DNA from: Candidatus Methanomethylophilaceae archaeon
GTDB lineage: Archaea; Thermoplasmatota; Thermoplasmata; Methanomassiliicoccales; Methanomethylophilaceae
Direction of reading: 5' to 3'
Length of the DNA stretch: 6,134 bases
NCBI GenBank assembly: GCA_007116915.1
Contig: SKHQ01000057.1
Coordinates: 1 to 6,134 of the forward strand
Below the pieces are notes generated by a model that saw only the letters and a program-made list of their open reading frames with translations, made no database searches and was not told the DNA's origin. Made by a program: the position numbers and the translations under genes. Positions 1 through 6,002 of the stretch are shown here, in pieces (the first letter of the stretch is position 1; every line of letters begins with the position of its first letter).

Positions 1-26
1 GCCATTCATTTCTCACTGCGGAATCG

Positions 27-37
27 CAATAAATAAC
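27..37 (+). promoter_or_regulatory. Possible TATA box for the ACT-hom(-cimA) cluster
   Basis: An A/T-rich run, CAATAAATAAC, lies about 40 bases before the first gene of the cluster. Archaeal TATA boxes sit roughly 25-30 bases before the transcript start, which would put the start near 55-62 and leave a short leader holding the ribosome binding site. This rests on composition and spacing only; no clear BRE is seen. Confidence 0.35.
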
Positions 38-62
38 AAGAGGTAGATTATCAACCCCCATG

Positions 63-67
63 GGTGA
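63..67 (+). promoter_or_regulatory. Shine-Dalgarno site of the ACT-domain gene
   Basis: GGTGA matches the core of the archaeal anti-Shine-Dalgarno complement (GGAGGTGATC) and lies 6 bases before the ATG at 74, supporting that start. The preceding bases can form a weak 4-bp hairpin (ACCC 54-57 with GGGT 62-65) that would partly cover the site; this is too small to claim as a regulatory element. Confidence 0.6.
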
Positions 68-73
68 ACTGAA

Positions 74-571
74 ATGAGGGTGAACGCCGATCTCTACGTC
101 AAGGACGTTCCGGGCCAATTGGTAGCGGCCTTGGAACCGGTATCGATAATGGAAGGTAACATCGTTGGAGTCGTACACCACCGTGACCAGGTCATGAACG
201 ACCGCATTGGAATCAATATCACATTCGACCTCACCGACAAGGATAGGCTCGATAAGCTCATGGGAATCTGGAAGGATCGTGATGTGCGCGTGTCACGCAT
301 CGGCTCCGTTGTTGAGACCTTCCCCATGGACTACCTTCTGATCGGTCAGATATCTCCCTCTCAATTGGAGACCATGCTCGATGAGGTACGCGACATGCTG
401 GGGATGGTGTCCCTGGACATCCGCTACTCCTCGGTGATGGAATCCGGCAGTCGGACTGCCCTCATAAACGCCAAGTTCAACAGCGAGGCGAGTCTCCGCA
501 AAGCGGAGGATCTGATATTGGAACTGGTCAGAGACAAGGAAATACTCGCAGTAAGGGGGTTGGGGAAATGA
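74..571 (+). CDS. ACT-domain protein, predicted allosteric regulator of homoserine dehydrogenase (COG2061-like)
   Basis: This is a 165-residue cytoplasmic protein with no signal peptide or membrane segment. Residues about 3-72 read as an ACT domain: an opening strand, then DVPGQL (11-16), a helix ending in an isoleucine-rich turn, and the strand GNIVGVVHHRD (28-38). Residues about 84-163 look like a second ferredoxin/ACT-like unit (strand DYLLIGQI, helix, two strands, helix, closing strand). ACT domains bind small ligands, usually amino acids, at their interfaces. Proteins of this size and layout beside homoserine dehydrogenase form COG2061, predicted to regulate that enzyme. Its stop overlaps the start of the homoserine dehydrogenase gene by four bases (ATGA), implying coupled translation and a partnership. 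The ligand, threonine or another pathway end product, is inference. The ATG start is supported by GGTGA at 63-67. Confidence 0.85.
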   Translation: MRVNADLYVKDVPGQLVAALEPVSIMEGNIVGVVHHRDQVMNDRIGINITFDLTDKDRLDKLMGIWKDRDVRVSRIGSVVETFPMDYLLIGQISPSQLETMLDEVRDMLGMVSLDIRYSSVMESGSRTALINAKFNSEASLRKAEDLILELVRDKEILAVRGLGK

Positions 572-1578
572 GCATGGACATCGTCATAGCCGGTTTCGGC
601 ACCGTGGGACAGGGCGTGGCCGAGGCCATAGCCATGCGCAATGACCTGATAAAGGAGGCTTTCGGCAAAGAGGCCAGGATAGTGGGGGCCTTTGACTCCA
701 GTAGTGCGATCTACTCCGAGGACGGTCTGGACCCCGCGATGCTGCTGGCCAACAAGAGCGGTACCGGCAAGGTCGGCGATGAGCCGCTTGTGGACGGCGT
801 GGCCTTTCTTGAGTCAATTGATTACGACGTACTGATCGAGGTGAGCCCCACCAACATAGAGACCGGCGGTTCAGGGTTGCACCACATCCGGAGCGCCCTC
901 AGCAATGGGCGTCACGTGGTCACCGTCAACAAGGGACCTCTGGCGCTGGCCTTCGGGGAACTGTCACGGCTGGCCCAGGCGAACGGAGTGGAGATGAGGT
1001 ATGAGGGTTCGGTCGGCGGGGCCATGCCGATCATCAACCTCTGCCGCGAAAGCCTAATGGGTCAGAATATCAACTCCCTCATGGGCATACTTAACGGGAC
1101 TTGCAACTTCATACTGAGTCGAATGGACGATGGACTTCCTTTCGAGCAGGCTCTCAAGGAAGCCCAGGAACTGGGATATGCCGAGACCGACCCCTCCTAC
1201 GACATCAACGGAGTGGACACCGCCTGTAAGGTCGTAATCCTCGCCAACTCCGTATTCGGCATCGACTGCACATACGATGATGTCGACGTCACCGGCATCA
1301 CGGCCATAAGCGAAGAGGCGGTCGCCATGGCCGCGGAACAGAATTACTGCATCAGATTGATCGGGGAGGTCTCACCGGAGCGTCTCGAGGTGTCACCCCG
1401 CCTTGTGACCAAAGGACATCCCCTCAGTGTCACCGGCACCCTCAACGTTGCCCAGGTCAACACCGACCTGGCTGGCCCCATCAGCATAAGCGGGCGCGGT
1501 GCAGGAAGGATGGAAACGGCCTCGGCGATATTGAGCGACCTGCTGGCAATAATGCGTTCCAACGTCAATAATAAATAA
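568..1578 (+). CDS. hom: Homoserine dehydrogenase (EC 1.1.1.3)
   Basis: This 336-residue enzyme reduces aspartate semialdehyde to homoserine with NAD(P)H, the branch step towards threonine and methionine. The N-terminal Rossmann fold shows GFGTVGQG (9-16). NKGPLA (121-126) carries the conserved lysine K122. The central catalytic domain has EGSVGGAMPII (146-156), GILNGTCNFILSRM (173-186) and a stretch with E206, D208, D217 and K221; the E/D/K spacing (+11, +15) matches that of catalytic residues in yeast homoserine dehydrogenase. The nucleotide-binding half closes with GRGAGRMETASAILSDL (309-325). The length fits the short form lacking both the aspartokinase fusion and the C-terminal ACT domain, so feedback control probably comes from the ACT protein encoded immediately upstream. 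A second in-frame ATG lies two codons downstream; the first is chosen because it gives the ATGA overlap. Confidence 0.95.
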   Translation: MSMDIVIAGFGTVGQGVAEAIAMRNDLIKEAFGKEARIVGAFDSSSAIYSEDGLDPAMLLANKSGTGKVGDEPLVDGVAFLESIDYDVLIEVSPTNIETGGSGLHHIRSALSNGRHVVTVNKGPLALAFGELSRLAQANGVEMRYEGSVGGAMPIINLCRESLMGQNINSLMGILNGTCNFILSRMDDGLPFEQALKEAQELGYAETDPSYDINGVDTACKVVILANSVFGIDCTYDDVDVTGITAISEEAVAMAAEQNYCIRLIGEVSPERLEVSPRLVTKGHPLSVTGTLNVAQVNTDLAGPISISGRGAGRMETASAILSDLLAIMRSNVNNK

Positions 1579-1580
1579 TA
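1569..1580 (+). promoter_or_regulatory. Possible internal promoter ahead of citramalate synthase
   Basis: The end of homoserine dehydrogenase and its stop codon lie in an A/T-only run (TAATAAATAATA) about 60-70 bases before the citramalate synthase start. This is the right distance for a TATA box giving that gene its own transcript with a leader of about 30 bases. Read-through from upstream is equally possible, since no T-rich terminator separates the genes. A small GCCC-AAA-GGGC hairpin (1600-1610) lies in the same gap. Confidence 0.25.
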
Positions 1581-1622
1581 GCCAAGGGATAGAGAAAAGG
1601 CCCAAAGGGCAATAACTCAAAA

Positions 1623-1631
1623 GGGTTGATC
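1623..1631 (+). promoter_or_regulatory. cimA: Ribosome binding site that decides the citramalate synthase start
   Basis: GGGTTGATC resembles the archaeal GGAGGTGATC consensus apart from one inserted T. It ends 6 bases before the TTG at 1638 but overlaps the earlier TTG at 1626. This favours 1638 as the true start. Confidence 0.5.
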
Positions 1632-1637
1632 TCATTA

Positions 1638-3209
1638 TTGGCCGATAAAGTAATACTCTACGACACCACCCTCCGGGACGGTGCCCAGACCGAAGGAGTC
1701 TCCTTCTCTATCGAGGATAAGCTGGAGATACTGCAGAGGTTGGATGATTTCGGGATTGATTTCGTGGAGGGTGGATGGCCCTCCTCGAACCCCAAGGACG
1801 ACCAGTTCTTCGCCCGTGCCAAGGACATCGAGCTGAAGAATACCAAACTGGTGGCCTTCGGCTCTACCCGTAGGGCTAAGAACAGCGCTGACCGTGACGC
1901 GGGACTCGCTTCGTTGATTGAAGCAGGCACAGAGTGGATTTGCATATTCGGCAAGACGTGGGACCTGCATGTGGAGAAGGCCCTCCAGATAAGCTTGGAG
2001 GAGAACCTACTCATAGTCGAGGAGAGCGTCCGTTACCTTAGTGACAACGGCAAAAGCGTCATATTCGATGCTGAACATTTCTTCGATGGTTACAAGGACA
2101 ATCCAGAGTACGCTCTTGAGGTTCTGAGGGCAGCGGAGAGAGGCGGAGCCGAATGGGTGGTGTTATGCGACACCAACGGAGGCACCTTGCCTTACGACTG
2201 CAGCAAGGCTGTCAAGAAGGTGATGGAGACCGTTACCGTGCCGGTCGGAGTTCACTGTCATAATGATTCCGACCTCGCCGTGCCATGCTCGCATGCGGGC
2301 GTCAGAAGAGGCGCCACCATGGTGCAGGGTACGATAAACGGGATCGGTGAGAGGTGCGGAAACGCCAACCTGTGTTCGATAATACCCAACCTCATGCTGA
2401 AGATGGGTGTCGAGACCAATGTGAAAGACCTCACAAAACTCCGTTCACTCAGTACATTCATAGGCGAGATGAGCAACCTCTTCCCCACGCCGGGAATGCC
2501 TTATGTCGGTGACAGGGCCTTCGCCCACAAAGGCGGGGTGCACGTCAGCGCCATGGCAAGGGATTCCCGCACATATGAGCATATGGAGCCCACCCTGGTC
2601 GGAAACCGCCGCCGCATCCTCATATCGGAGATGTCGGGCACCAGCAACATCCTGGAGAAGGTCAGGGAGTTCGGCATCGATGACCGCAAGGAGGAGAGTC
2701 GCCCCATATTGGAGCACATCAAGTCCTTGGAATCGCAGGGTTTCCAATTCGAGGGTGCCGAGGCCAGCTTCGAACTGTTGGTCCGCCGCTTCCGTGATGA
2801 GCAGGTCACGCCCTTCGAGTTGCAGGGATTCCGATTGTACATCGACTCCCAAAAAGGGTCAGTCCTATCGTCAGAGGCTTCTGTCAAAGTCGTAGACCGC
2901 TATGGCAACGTGGAGCACACCGCTGCTGACGGGGATGGACCGGTGAACGCCCTGGATCAGGCTTTGAGAAAGGCCTTGTCACGCTTCTTCCCCAAGCTCA
3001 ACGATATCCGACTGACAGACTATAAGGTCAGAGTCATCGATGAGAAGGCCGGTACCGCCGCCAAGGTCAGGGTGTTGATAAGGTCCACCGACGGCAACAG
3101 TTCCTGGACGACTGTCGGTGTGTCTGAGAACATCATAGAAGCATCGTTGATGGCACTCGTGGACTCCATGGAGTACATCCTGATGAAGGACGAGTACAAC
3201 GGGGACTGA
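1638..3209 (+). CDS. cimA: Citramalate synthase, long form (CimA, TIGR00977-like)
   Basis: The 523-residue product should condense pyruvate with acetyl-CoA to (R)-citramalate, starting the threonine-independent route to 2-oxobutanoate and isoleucine. It opens with the DRE-TIM metallolyase signature YDTTLRDGAQ (8-17; R13 and D14 catalytic/metal side). The metal-binding HCHND follows at 206-210, then GTINGIGERCGNANL (231-245) and FAHKGGVHVSAM (295-306). The C-terminal part, about 390-516, is a LeuA-type dimerisation/regulatory domain where leucine or isoleucine feedback acts in the family. Total length and the WPSSNPKD and FGKTWDLHV stretches fit the long citramalate synthase family better than 2-isopropylmalate or homocitrate synthase. 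The start is a TTG codon (N-terminus MADKVILYDTT) chosen from the binding site at 1623-1631; an in-frame TTG at 1626 would add four residues. It probably belongs to the upstream ACT-hom cluster. Confidence 0.92.
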   Translation: MADKVILYDTTLRDGAQTEGVSFSIEDKLEILQRLDDFGIDFVEGGWPSSNPKDDQFFARAKDIELKNTKLVAFGSTRRAKNSADRDAGLASLIEAGTEWICIFGKTWDLHVEKALQISLEENLLIVEESVRYLSDNGKSVIFDAEHFFDGYKDNPEYALEVLRAAERGGAEWVVLCDTNGGTLPYDCSKAVKKVMETVTVPVGVHCHNDSDLAVPCSHAGVRRGATMVQGTINGIGERCGNANLCSIIPNLMLKMGVETNVKDLTKLRSLSTFIGEMSNLFPTPGMPYVGDRAFAHKGGVHVSAMARDSRTYEHMEPTLVGNRRRILISEMSGTSNILEKVREFGIDDRKEESRPILEHIKSLESQGFQFEGAEASFELLVRRFRDEQVTPFELQGFRLYIDSQKGSVLSSEASVKVVDRYGNVEHTAADGDGPVNALDQALRKALSRFFPKLNDIRLTDYKVRVIDEKAGTAAKVRVLIRSTDGNSSWTTVGVSENIIEASLMALVDSMEYILMKDEYNGD

Positions 3210-3221
3210 ATAACAGTCTTG

Positions 3222-3283
3222 TGGAGGGTCCCCGAGAATCTTTTATGGTGGGGAAGTTGGAGAAGGTCCGCAGGAACCCTCCA
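3222..3283 (+). repeat. Inverted repeat / candidate structured 3' UTR after cimA
   Basis: TGGAGGGT (3222-3229) and ACCCTCCA (3276-3283) are perfect 8-base inverted arms starting 12 bases after the cimA stop. Directly stacked inside is CCCC (3230-3233) with GGGG (3250-3253), whose loop contains a TTTT run (3241-3244). The transcript could fold into a branched element about 62 nt long. It may mark the 3' end of the operon, act in termination, or be a small RNA; no known family is recognised. The outer arms resemble a tRNA acceptor, but no T-arm is present. Confidence 0.4.
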
Positions 3284-3386
3284 TACCACTCAGTATAAAC
3301 TATTGTTTAAAAGCTTATCGGGCTATTATCAAAAGTGAGAATTGCTCAATTTTCTGAAGCCCCCAAATACTCTCTTTTGAAGAGTC

Positions 3387-3396
3387 GATATTAACC
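3387..3396 (+). promoter_or_regulatory. Probable TATA box of the photolyase gene, suggesting a near-leaderless mRNA
   Basis: GATATTAACC is centred about 27 bases before the ATG at 3419. No Shine-Dalgarno-like sequence lies in the 20 bases before that ATG. Together these suggest that transcription starts at or just before the start codon. A second TATA-like box (TTTAAAAG, 3306-3313) could give a longer leader containing both palindromes. Confidence 0.45.
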
Positions 3397-3418
3397 GTGT
3401 GGAATCACATAAACGTCT

Positions 3419-4783
3419 ATGGGCCGGGTCAAGGAATTACGTAATGCGAGTGCTCAGGGTGACCGTGTTGTCTATTGGATGCAGGCCTCCCAAAGAAGTG
3501 ATTGTAATCGTGCACTAGAACATTCTATAAGCCTCTCGAACCAGCTCGATAAACCTTTACAAGTATTATTCGTAATAGATCCGGGATATCCGTCCGCCAA
3601 CCGTCGCTCATTCACCTTCATGCTTCAAGGCCTCCAGGATGTGGCTGACGGACTCTCACGGAGAGGAATTGCCTTCTCTGTAAGGCAAGGCGACATTGTG
3701 GCAGAGGTTCTGGACCATGTCGAAGGCGCTGCAGCATTGGTCATGGACCGAGGATACCTGGGACATCAAAGACGATGGTACAACGACATACTCGAATCAA
3801 CTGAAATCCCACTATGGCAGATAGAGGACAACGTCGTAGTCCCCGTCGACATAGCATCACAGAAAGAGGAATGGTCGGCAGCCACGCTTAGAAGGCGGAT
3901 AACTCCTCAAATCGATGATAATTTAACACCCACTACCAAACATGAACTGAGGATAGACAGTGACGGTCTTTGGGATGAGGGATATGAATGGAAGGGCGTC
4001 GATGGACATCTTAAAGATTTGAAGCTGAACGGACCTCTGCCCTCAACTCAGCATAAAGGCGGGGAGGTAGAGGCTAAAAGGCGTCTGAAGAGGTTCATCG
4101 ATGAACGTCTGGTCCGTTATTCGGAAAGAAGGAACGATCCCGCAGGGCAATGGACCTCCGATCTTTCCCCATACCTGCATTTCGGGCATATATCGCCAGT
4201 TACAATCGCACACATGGCGAAGGGCATACAAGGTTCCGAATCATTCCTGGAAGAACTTATCGTACGCAGGGAGTTAGCTGTTAATTTCGTGACGTACAAC
4301 CCGGATTACGAGAGTTACGGATGTCTGCCGGATTGGGCTAAGAAGACACTGGACGAGCATCGTGATGACCGTAGGGAGTACGTCTATTCCTCACGAGAAC
4401 TGGAGAAGGGCGAAACGCATGACATATACTGGAACGCCGCCCAGAGCGAGATGCTAGTCACCGGTAAGATGCACAATTACATGCGGATGTATTGGGGCAA
4501 GAAGATAATAGAATGGTCTGAGACTCCCGAGATGGCATACGAGGCCGCCATCACACTGAACGACCGCTATGAGCTGGATGGAAGAGATCCCAACGGTTAT
4601 GCCGGCGTCGCCTGGTGTTTTGGAAAGCATGACAGGCCCTGGAAGGAAAGGGACATTTTCGGCAAGGTCCGTTACATGAACGCTAAAGGATTGGAACGTA
4701 AGTTCTTCATGCCTGCCTATGTGGAATTGGCGATTTCCTATCTGCAGGACGCTGAAAATAACGGGGACCGTCCGCGCACTTGA
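3419..4783 (+). CDS. phr: Class II deoxyribodipyrimidine (CPD) photolyase
   Basis: This 454-residue flavoprotein uses blue or near-UV light to split cyclobutane pyrimidine dimers in DNA. The N-terminal alpha/beta antenna domain shows the class II pattern YWMQASQR (19-26), VFVID-like (50-54), ANRR (60-63), DRGYLG (110-115) and VVPVDIASQKEEW (139-152). The FAD-binding helical domain has SDLSPYLHFGHIS (247-259), FLEELIVRRELAVNF (276-290), THDIYWNAAQSEM (333-345), GKMHNYMRMYWGKKIIEW (349-366) and LDGRDPNGYAGVAW (386-399). W338, W359 and W366 have the same 21- and 7-residue spacing as the tryptophan electron-transfer triad of the Methanosarcina mazei class II enzyme (360, 381, 388). N381 aligns with its flavin-contacting asparagine at 403. 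All key residues and the full length are present, so it should be active. It is transcribed alone and is convergent with the next gene. Confidence 0.95.
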   Translation: MGRVKELRNASAQGDRVVYWMQASQRSDCNRALEHSISLSNQLDKPLQVLFVIDPGYPSANRRSFTFMLQGLQDVADGLSRRGIAFSVRQGDIVAEVLDHVEGAAALVMDRGYLGHQRRWYNDILESTEIPLWQIEDNVVVPVDIASQKEEWSAATLRRRITPQIDDNLTPTTKHELRIDSDGLWDEGYEWKGVDGHLKDLKLNGPLPSTQHKGGEVEAKRRLKRFIDERLVRYSERRNDPAGQWTSDLSPYLHFGHISPVTIAHMAKGIQGSESFLEELIVRRELAVNFVTYNPDYESYGCLPDWAKKTLDEHRDDRREYVYSSRELEKGETHDIYWNAAQSEMLVTGKMHNYMRMYWGKKIIEWSETPEMAYEAAITLNDRYELDGRDPNGYAGVAWCFGKHDRPWKERDIFGKVRYMNAKGLERKFFMPAYVELAISYLQDAENNGDRPRT

Positions 4784-4792
4784 ATTCAAAAG

Positions 4793-4849
4793 CGACCTGG
4801 ACCATTGCGCAGACCGTGTCCCCTGGCGGAGCCCGTATAGTCCAGGTCG
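4793..4849. repeat. Perfect 10-bp inverted repeat between convergent genes
   Basis: CGACCTGGAC (4793-4802) and GTCCAGGTCG (4840-4849) are exact inverted arms around a 37-base G/C-rich loop that can itself form GGC-GGA-GCC (4825-4833). The element starts 9 bases after the photolyase stop and lies 90 bases beyond the stop of the opposing gene. Neither gene has a convincing T-rich terminator in the gap, so the stem may serve as a 3'-end or termination structure for either strand. It could also be an unrecognised small RNA. Confidence 0.5.
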
Positions 4850-4939
4850 ATTTCCCCACCATACCTATGACTTATTCAGGGACTCTCTCCGAGATTGGAA
4901 CGTTTGCACGATAGATATAGGCTAGGGTGTGATGGATTG

Positions 4940-5794
4940 CTATGCCGGATGATCCGTTAAGTCAGATGGAGAGAACATCTCCACGATGTTCTTACCGGCG
5001 TCGGTCAGACCGTGCTTGACACCTTCCTTCTCCATCCAACCCCTCTCACACCATTTGTTGAGATAGTGACGTATGTAATACATCTTCATGGATTGGCTGA
5101 CAGTTATCTTCCGGACTCCTCCATCAGGTATCTGAGCCTCACCCCCCTCTCTCCAGATTCCCTGCTCTATGAGCGCCCTAATCATCCAAACATGGGAGAT
5201 GGGTTTGCCTGCTGCCGCCCGATCGTGGAAAACTTTGAGAGCCTTGACCAAATCCTCTGGTGGGGCCTCCATCGGATATTTCTGCAGAGCCAACGGACTG
5301 TAAACGTTCTTGGACATGCCTACGGGCACTCCATTGTCATAATAGATGTCCCTTATCCTCTCAGAGGGTATGAGGAAGTCCTTGGTGGATACCGTGAAAG
5401 GTGTAACATCAGCTACCATCATTGAAGCGATTGTAGCGGCTGCGGTGTACTCTGATGTACCAGATGAAACGTTCACAAATATGTCGCCACTGGCACCATA
5501 ACGCTCCTTTTCTCCTTTGAGAATGCGATAAACCTCTCTCATCATGTGTTTAAAACTGTAGACCGGGAGACGATGGGTAATAATCGAATCTTCACTGAGA
5601 CCCACGTCATCGATTAGTTGACGTTTTACCTCCTGGACGAACTCGCTATAAACCGAATAGGCAGGATTGGACTCATCCTTGACATAATAGATCAGATGGA
5701 CCTTGGTTGCATCGTAATGCTTGACGGGCTCCACCACTTTGGCAGTCTCGAAGGTTACGCAGGATACCATGATGCGTTCCTTGCGAGCGGACAT
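4940..5794 (-). CDS. CARF/DUF6293-like sensor domain with C-terminal winged helix, predicted transcription regulator
   Basis: The 284-residue product has a Rossmann-like N-terminal half (about 8-150). It opens with the strand IMVSCVTFE, then VHLIYYVKDE (32-41), and NVSSGTSEYTAAATIASMM (108-126), which matches the N-S/G-G-T ligand-loop motif of CARF domains. Residues about 180-273 look like a winged helix: helices from PPEDLVKALKVF onward, YYIRHYLNKWCERGWMEKEG and a closing GLTDAGKNIVEMF. CARF domains bind nucleotide ligands, often cyclic oligoadenylates; the ligand here is unknown. The best family guess is the haloarchaeal HFX_2341/DUF6293 regulators. No CRISPR array or cas gene is near, so a non-CRISPR role is possible. 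An ATG at 5845 would add 17 residues that look unlike a domain start and overlap a TATA-like box. The ATG at 5794 is preferred, with GGATGG about 7 bases upstream. Confidence 0.75.
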   Translation of the reverse strand: MSARKERIMVSCVTFETAKVVEPVKHYDATKVHLIYYVKDESNPAYSVYSEFVQEVKRQLIDDVGLSEDSIITHRLPVYSFKHMMREVYRILKGEKERYGASGDIFVNVSSGTSEYTAAATIASMMVADVTPFTVSTKDFLIPSERIRDIYYDNGVPVGMSKNVYSPLALQKYPMEAPPEDLVKALKVFHDRAAAGKPISHVWMIRALIEQGIWREGGEAQIPDGGVRKITVSQSMKMYYIRHYLNKWCERGWMEKEGVKHGLTDAGKNIVEMFSPSDLTDHPA

Positions 5795-5832
5795 GCCGGT
5801 TCCATCCCTTGCGCTACAAGAGTCCATGTCAC

Positions 5833-5840
5833 AATATATT
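5833..5840 (-). promoter_or_regulatory. Possible TATA box of the CARF-like regulator gene
   Basis: Read on the minus strand, AATATATT lies about 40 bases before the preferred ATG at 5794. This places the transcript start near 5808, leaving room for the weak GGATGG ribosome site. A further A/T-rich stretch lies at 5846-5856, so the exact box is uncertain. Confidence 0.4.
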
Positions 5841-5896
5841 GGCATCTATAATATTCATAACTTTCAATCAAAAGACTTTGACGAAGCTATTGTATC

Positions 5897-5902
5897 AAAA
5901 AA
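5897..5902 (-). terminator. T6 run, possible terminator for tRNA-Trp
   Basis: On the minus strand six consecutive T residues occur about 66 bases after the tRNA-Trp 3' end, with a weaker TTT directly after the tRNA (5966-5964). Archaeal termination mostly relies on T-rich runs. This one would separate the tRNA from the downstream regulator gene on the same strand. Confidence 0.4.
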
Positions 5903-6002
5903 TATTCAGAAGATGGGAAGGTGGTTTGTTAATAGGTTTGCCCGGGCTTATGATTTAGAGTTTAAAGTGGGGGCAGGGGGATTTGAACCCCCATCAGCGG
6001 GT

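Larger units (their letters stand above)
3210..3418. other. Structured intergenic region between cimA and photolyase
   Basis: No gene is seen in these 209 bases. In order they hold the 62-base stem structure at 3222-3283, a TATA-like TTTAAAAG (3306-3313), an imperfect palindrome GAGAATTG-CT-CAATTTTC (3337-3354, one G/T position), a CTCTT-TTG-AAGAG hairpin (3372-3384), and the photolyase TATA-like box. The region is clearly richer in A/T than the flanking coding sequence after 3290. Confidence 0.6.

Noticed and set aside
1600..1610. GCCC-AAA-GGGC hairpin between hom and cimA as a terminator
   Set aside because: It has only 4 pairs and no T-run follows it; archaeal termination depends mainly on T-rich tracts. 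Read-through is more likely.
2445..2887. Minus-strand and alternate-frame open frames inside cimA
   Set aside because: They are shadows of a strongly conserved gene in a G/C-rich region and have no start signals or recognisable domains.
3223..3283. tRNA-like gene with GGAGGGT/ACCCTCC acceptor and a 3' A
   Set aside because: Only 46 bases separate the arms, and there is no T-arm with a TTC-type loop or a recognisable D-arm. It is kept only as an inverted repeat.
4719..4925. Short plus-strand open frame overlapping the photolyase 3' end and the inverted repeat
   Set aside because: It begins out of frame inside the conserved photolyase tail, has no start signal, and runs through the inverted repeat.
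5012..5425. Plus-strand open frame opposite the CARF-like gene
   Set aside because: It lies wholly antisense to a gene with clear domain motifs. It has no ribosome site, and its composition fits a shadow frame.
5994..5997. Canonical CTGA in tRNA exon 2 as the real box D of the intronic sRNA
   Set aside because: It lies in the anticodon stem and variable loop, has no flanking stem matching box C, and the bases before it do not form a guide to a plausible tRNA position. ATGA at 6045-6042 gives both the correct spacing and the C34 target.
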